Under the pieces are notes generated by a model. It made no database searches, had not been told where the DNA came from, and worked only from the letters and a program-made list of their open reading frames with translations. The position numbers and the translations under genes were made by a program. From Zhengitettix transpicula (lineage: Eukaryota; Arthropoda; Insecta; Orthoptera; Tetrigidae): a stretch of 64,000 nt of DNA. Each line of letters starts with the position of its first letter. Positions within the stretch are counted from its first letter, which is position 1. Below are positions 58,173 through 64,000 of the stretch, piece by piece. The stretch is from NCBI GenBank assembly GCA_037074705.1, contig CM073590.1, positions 95,286,947-95,350,946 of the forward strand, read 5' to 3'.

Positions 58173-59006
58173 TGTAATGCCAATTAATTAGGCCATTAAT
58201 TGGTTTTAATAAAATTTAATTGTAGCGTCAGGAGCTTCCAAAGCGACAATGGAGTCGAGCTCTGTTGCTTTGTCGGAAAGTTAAAAATGGCGTATGCGCG
58301 CTAAAACTCGAGGGCACTAAGAGTTAGTTGGTGGCGGGACATTACAGAGGACGGAACGAATAATACTAGAGCAGAGACTAGCCATCGTTAATGTATCATT
58401 AAACAAAGTTGTGAATTTAAGACAAAGTAAAAACATTCACGGAAGTATTACCCCGTAAATATCGCTAAGTTAGCAGTTTTTACGTCTATCAGCAGCCAGG
58501 AAAGGAGTGCAGTTTTACGTCTGTAGCCAGCTAGGAAAGGAAGTCAGTTTAAGTCCAAAGCAGTAAAAGACTAACAAATCTACGAATCATAGGATTCGTA
58601 TAAGGCAAGCAGATATCAGATAGCTGACAAAAAAAAGGATCATCCGAGTTCCTGGGAGCCTATCAATTTTGACTTCAATAGTGTAAAATCTGTGAATCTT
58701 AGAATTTTGTTAATTTCTTTTCTTTTTAATTTATTTCTATCGACGTATTGTTTAGGTAAATGTGAACTGTTTGTTAATAAGATTTTAAAATCAATTTGTT
58801 GTGTCTATTATCAAACCCAGTGAAGGCCCTGAGAAATTAATATTTTAAATTGTAATTGTTTTTGAGTTATTGCCACAAAATAAATAAATAATTTTGTTTT
58901 AAATTCTTGTTGATTATTTCATTTAATTAATTCCTTTATTAATTAATACAAATTGGCTTCCACGACGTGGGGCAAATTAAAGGCTTTCTATTATGAATTA
59001 TTTACA
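58173..59006 (+). repeat. LTR unit L11 with one PBS/U5-tail module and AAAT target duplication
   Basis: Starts TGTAATGCCAATTAATTAGG (same as L5), with the marker 'caaacccagtgaaggccctg' near 58810. U5 ends AATACA at 58950, followed by 'aattggcttccacgacgtgg' and an AT-rich tail ending TTTACA at 59006. AAAT occurs directly outside both ends (58169-58172 and 59007-59010), so the PBS module is inside the insertion. There is no coding region. Confidence 0.85.
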
Positions 59007-59094
59007 AAATTAAGAAGTGATTTAACCTACCGGTATGTTGACACACTGTACCTTAATCGAGTCAATACATCTTAAGACAGTCACAAATACCTGA

Positions 59095-59235
59095 GAGAAG
59101 CATAAATGTTCGCGATACCAAATATAAAAAAAATACTCTTAGTACCTTAAGAGCGTAAAAAATACTCCCTGTGCGTGGAGTGGGCCAAACATTTTGTTAG
59201 CACCCAAAGAGACTTAAAAACATACTTGGTGCCCT
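59095..59235 (-). repeat. Minisatellite block in reverse orientation
   Basis: 'aaaaatactcttagtacctt' and 'aagagcgtaaaaaatactcc' are reverse complements of the 14755-15460 unit. A few degenerate units only. Confidence 0.65.
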
Positions 59236-62200
59236 TTGGTAGAATTCGCTACATATTGCATGCAGAACATTGTTTTCCCCTAACACCCCGTCTCCTAGAG
59301 CTTGAAGTACAACTTGAAGTGCTGCCTGTCACTAAGTGAAAACCAATAATTACCATAATCGGGGACCATTTTGAATAGTAATTTGTCATCATTACGGTTA
59401 TTTCAATGTTAACACTTAATTCATAACATCAGAAGTCTTTCTTTGAGAATGACAGATATTCCACAGGAATATTCTTAACCTAATATAAAACATTGTATCC
59501 GTGCCGAAAAACCTTGTACACGAAAATGTCACTCGACTAAATTTTTATTTATATGTAAATGAGTTAGAACTTTTATATGTATAATATAAGTCTGATGTAA
59601 AGTTAAATAGCTGGTATTCTACGCATTATTCGTTAAGTTAGTAACAAGAAACTTGTTTTGTTGGTAAATAAAATTCAGAGGGTAAATACTTAACACTAAA
59701 CCTGAGTTTCTATTGCATGGGAACTGAGGGGAGGGGTCGTGGGGTATTTTGCTAAGAAGCTACGGAGACGGACATGGGAAACGCTGAAGGACGCGAGGCA
59801 GTGCAGTGACCTTCCGCTGGCGAGGTCACCAAATTGATTCGGGCTCAGCGGAAGCAACAGAATTCTGAAAGCGGGGTCACAGTCTCAGGGAGAACAAAAA
59901 CCGTTATTTTCGTTAATTTATCGTCCACAGAAGGTGAAAAGAAAGCCGAAACAGGCAAGCGCGTTTTACTCTTATGTTCCTGCATGAAACAACGGGAAAA
60001 AATATCACACAGTAATAACATTATCTTTTAGAATTAGTATGAGTATCTCCGAATACATTTACTGCATGAATTTCTATAAATTCTACATAATAATCGAAAC
60101 AACCTGTTGTAGTAAAATCAAAACGATGAGCAATTGCAATTACACCGATATTTATCACAAAGTAATGGAATTGCTGATTTTAATATAAATAATGAAATCC
60201 ATTAAAATAATCATAAAGTGTTACTTTCTATGAAGCACAACCATGGATTTGAGTTTGCAAAAGAAACTTGAGAGATGTTAATAGGAAAATAGTGCATCAA
60301 AGGTTTCTCAGGAGAAGTAAAACGACACAGGAAACACTGAATTGAATGTATGTTGATATCTCTTATTTATGTAGATTATAGATCTTCATTAACTGATTGT
60401 ACTTTTTTAAAACGCAAAATACTTAACACAAACGAATTTAATTGCTTGTGGTTTATTTTCAAGAATAAAATGCCGTTGGTCCATGCAAATTTGTTTCTTT
60501 TTTATGTCTAGATTTATTTCTGCAGAGGTTGATTAGTCCAGTTCTGATACGGCGTGGCGCTACAGCAACTCCTTGCCTACGGCCGCACGCCCCCACTTAG
60601 TGACGTCACAGTCCTCACCTACGCACGACGCTACGTGCTGGCGCATCCGGCCTCTGCGTTCTCACAAAAGCCCATTTATAGTATGAAATTAAAAAAACTC
60701 AAGCAAAAAATCACCAGTTTTATATTGATCCAAAAAAAGTGTCCAAGTCAATTTGCTGTGACATATACTTTCCATTAATGTTTAACGGTTACTGTTGTAT
60801 GAATCTGTAATCAGTCAAGCTGTCCTACAAATATATCATCATTATTAACATCTATGTTAAACCGTATTTCAGAGTGTTGTAGTATCCTCAATTGTAGTGC
60901 CAATAAATTTACTCATTGAATGTTATATGTCGGTACAAATAGACATTTATTAACAAATCATCATATTCCTGACTTCACCACTAGAAACGAACTTAATCTA
61001 TTAAGAAAGACGTAAGTAACTGACCATTGTACAGAATGGTGGACATTATTCAGGCATTTCTATCCTTAGAAAACTCCCACAAATAATTTAACAGTTATCT
61101 AATTTAATTTTTCCTTAGTTAATACTTCTATTCAGTAAAAGATTTTATGTAAGAATCCGATTTACAAATATGATATGTATAAATAACTTATAATGTAAAT
61201 AGTCAACATTTAAAAAATCTGAGCATATTATTAGTTCAAAATTAAATTAGTGTAAATAGTTGGCATACTAATGACATAAATGAATAATGCACATGTACAA
61301 TGCAGCACTAGTGTGAAATTATTTATTCATTAAACTAAAACAAACACTGATACATTCACATCCTTCAAGCTTAGAATCTATTCAAGATATACGGAATAGA
61401 ACATTATTAATATTATCATAACACTCTTTCTGTACTTGCATTAAATCATAATGTTTTCACTATACATAAATTTTAAAAAATTATAAATATATAGGTGTAA
61501 ATTTATAATTTTTCGTTTATGTTCATTATTACTTCACGATTGTTAGAAATAAATATTTATTTTTTGCATTCAAGAATGATTTGATTTTAAGTATTAAATT
61601 GTTTAACATTTTATTATTCATTACACCCTTAATAGAGAAGATTATTGTTGTTCTTCATATTAGATAAATTTTTATAAGAAGAAAAAATGTTATATTTATT
61701 TTTGTTTGAAATATTATATTGTTTGTTCTTTACACCATTTATACCAAAAAAATTGTTACAGTAAAAATATAACAAACAACATGATGAAAGTACAAAAATT
61801 AACAGAAACGTCGATGTGTTGAATAAAATATTCTAATTGTTTCTTAACAATAACAATGGTCTTTAATTTATTTAATTTCTCTGTTGTTATAAATTTCCTA
61901 CACTTATTTCTCCCTTCTCCTCTGTACTGAGCTGCTTTCATGCACTTGGACTCTCTGACTTCTTCGCGTTCTTATAATGTATGTTTAGTTTTGTGACTCC
62001 TGATCATGACACTCTTTGTCCTCCGACCATTCAATCTTCGTATTATGATAACTTGAGTTTTTCAAACTTATTATTCGTTCAAGTCGTTTGTAATTTTGCT
62101 AAACTTTTCCTTAAGTCAATCCTTTATCAATGTGTCTCTTTCCATGATCAAATGTGATAGTTCTTGCCATATGTGAAAACTCGACGTTCTAATTGTTCAC

Positions 62201-62488
62201 AAAGTCCCTTTTGAGTTACGTCATATTGGATTTCAATATCTGAGGAATATTTAAAAATGTGCATCAACTCAGATTTTTTATTATTATTCTGCTGTCCTCT
62301 ATTATTAAAAGCTTGGAATATAAATTGAAAACTTCAGTAAATGCGATTTGTCTCACGTTTGACCTTTATTCAAGCACTTTTCTAACAATTTCGATATACA
62401 GGATTAAGCCTCGGTTATGGATACATTCATTTACCGTATTCATTCTTTTTAAATTCGTGATTTGAAAGACTCTCTTTCGTGGAAATGA
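59236..62488. other. Mostly AT-rich spacer; GC pocket and CRE at 60545-60660
   Basis: No gene recognised. 60545-60660 is GC-rich, with 'acttagtgacgtcacagtcc' (TGACGTCA 60601-60608) and CpG-rich text, perhaps regulatory. 59700-59960 is slightly GC-rich. The remainder is AT-rich. Confidence 0.4.
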
Positions 62489-62706
62489 CCAGAGGCATTA
62501 TATACGGGCCTTCCTGAATGCAACACGCAACACATATTATATTGTTTGCTTTTATTCTTCCCATTACTAGACGCATGAGAAGTCTGCAACTTTTGGTCCA
62601 GAGGCATTATATACGGGCCTTCCTGAATGCAACACGCAACACATATTATATTGTTTGCTTTTATTCTTCCCATTACTAGACGCATGAGAAGTCTGCAACT
62701 TTTGGT
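62489..62706. repeat. Exact 109 bp tandem duplication
   Basis: Copies at 62489-62597 and 62598-62706 are identical over 109 bases ('ccagaggcattatatacggg' to 'cagtctgcaacttttggt'-like end). The unit length is not a multiple of three, so the 137-codon minus frame crossing it (62449-62862) reads it in two phases and is not a gene. Confidence 0.95.
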
Positions 62707-64000
62707 ATTTTCATAATTCGAATATTCCCTCAATTGTATTTTAGAAAAATAACAAAAATATGCGTAGCCTAGAACTAGACAGCGATTTGCGAACCTGTAA
62801 CACATATAAATTTTAAGCGTAAATATCATAACTCTAAAAGAAGCGATTACTAGTGGCGGCAAGGTTTAAGTCAGCAAAATAGCAAGGCGAAGTGAAACCG
62901 TGGATTTAATTTTTATTCCAAGTGAAGTATACATCAAACTATTGATTTTTTAAACTTAAGTGTGCAGTAACGTTAATAGACAATAAATAAGGGACATATT
63001 TAGGATATTATTTTGTATATGGAAGCACAAACGCCGTGCATTGTACCTTAAACCGACAAAATTGTTTTTATTAATCGTGTTTATGAAAATAAAATAAAAT
63101 AATTTGAATTCTTAAGAGCAATATCTAACACTCACATGACAGTACGTAAATATTTCACGAATTACGTTGTTTGAAATAAATAATAGTAATATTCAAGTGC
63201 TTGATTACAAATTACAAGAAAGCTACCCGTGGTATTATATTTTTTCCCCTCTGACCTTGACTTGACTTGAGTGTTTTTTCCTGGTTATGAAATTTCCACC
63301 CTCGAGAATCAAATTCAGGAACTGCAATTGCAGGTACCTTGTGTTTACAAAATTATGAAAGTTTTTTTTAAAACTTTATTTAGCAGGGTCTGCAAGTAAA
63401 ATGTAATTCACTGCTATGATATAATAAGAGATCAGATGGCAAAGAGTATTTGGAGGTGTGAATATTTCACACCTCTGGCTGATTACATTGGGTCCAATTA
63501 TGAAAGTAAGCTTAAACGTCTGACACATTAGAACCAGCCCCGTAGCAGTGCAAACCAGAGACACTAAAGATGGTAATTATTTTATACGTTTTCAATCGCA
63601 GATAAATACATATCAACGGGAGTGTCCCTTGTTAGATGCGTAATTTTGTGTGTAGTTGGGTGTTTTTGTGTATTGTTGAGTTCTCGACAATAGGGACGGG
63701 CGAGCATTATTGTTGTCACCTTGAAAGTCAGGCTCGTAAGCGAGCAGATGATCTAAAATAAGGCACTCAAAGCCACGTGTTGTGTAAGTAAAAACCACGC
63801 GTGAGGAATTTATATTTCATGTTTCGATAAATAAACTATTAAAATAATCAAAGTTTTGTTATTCACTTGATAAAATAATCTGGCGCTCAAGAACTGACGA
63901 ATCTTATTATTCGTTCACGTGTCTTATTCTCAGAAATTATTCTGCATTACGGAAATAAAAGAGTCGGCATAGTACCGTCGCAAAAAAACTCGTGGGCAAG
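62707..64000. other. AT-rich spacer with a small hairpin at 63453-63475
   Basis: No gene recognised. 'gaggtgtgaa' TAT 'ttcacacctc' is a perfect 10 bp inverted repeat with a 3-base loop. Confidence 0.5.

Noticed and set aside
62449..62862. 137-codon minus-strand frame
   Set aside because: It depends on a 109 bp tandem duplication read in two phases and has no protein family signal.

Overview
This 64 kb window is AT-rich eukaryotic nuclear DNA with no complete host gene that I can recognise. Everything that can be named is a transposable element, a tandem repeat or a simple repeat. The mix suggests a large, repeat-laden insect genome. It contains degenerate Jockey-like and other LINEs, Tc1 and mariner transposase relics, tRNA-derived SINEs, (TA)n-targeting LTRs and a ~470 bp poly-A-tailed retroposon. 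A cockroach or termite (Blattodea, for example Periplaneta) is my best guess. That rests on resemblance to repeats I associate with those genomes, not on a database search.

Layout. 0-10 kb: three LTR units (L1-L3), a 324 bp near-perfect palindrome, a 114-codon Met-less open frame on the minus strand that may be a real exon, and two more LTR units (L4, L5). 10-19 kb: a ~400 bp direct tandem repeat, two blocks of a ~30 bp minisatellite and two copies of a dead LINE. 19-28 kb: a foldback element split by two LTR units (L6, L7), a head-to-tail array of the poly-A-tailed element ('element A'), LTR unit L8 with an element A inside it, and a Tc1 pseudogene. 28-43 kb: a Jockey pseudogene, a complete foldback element, L9, a tRNA-SINE, a LINE fragment, a longer LINE pseudogene with its 3' tail, a mariner pseudogene and a possible Penelope-like scrap. 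43-64 kb: L10, further element A copies, a CRE-bearing MITE, two weak exon candidates, a GC-rich island, a second foldback, a second tRNA-SINE, L11 and an exact 109 bp tandem duplication.

The most unusual structure is in the LTR units. They insert as TG...CA blocks into (TA)n tracts with 4 bp target duplications. Several carry one to three copies of a primer-binding-site-like segment plus the last bases of U5 inside the duplicated target, as if the right end of the LTR grew by whole modules. None of the transposase or reverse transcriptase copies looks functional. All assignments come from reading the sequence and recalling family motifs; no alignment or search was run.
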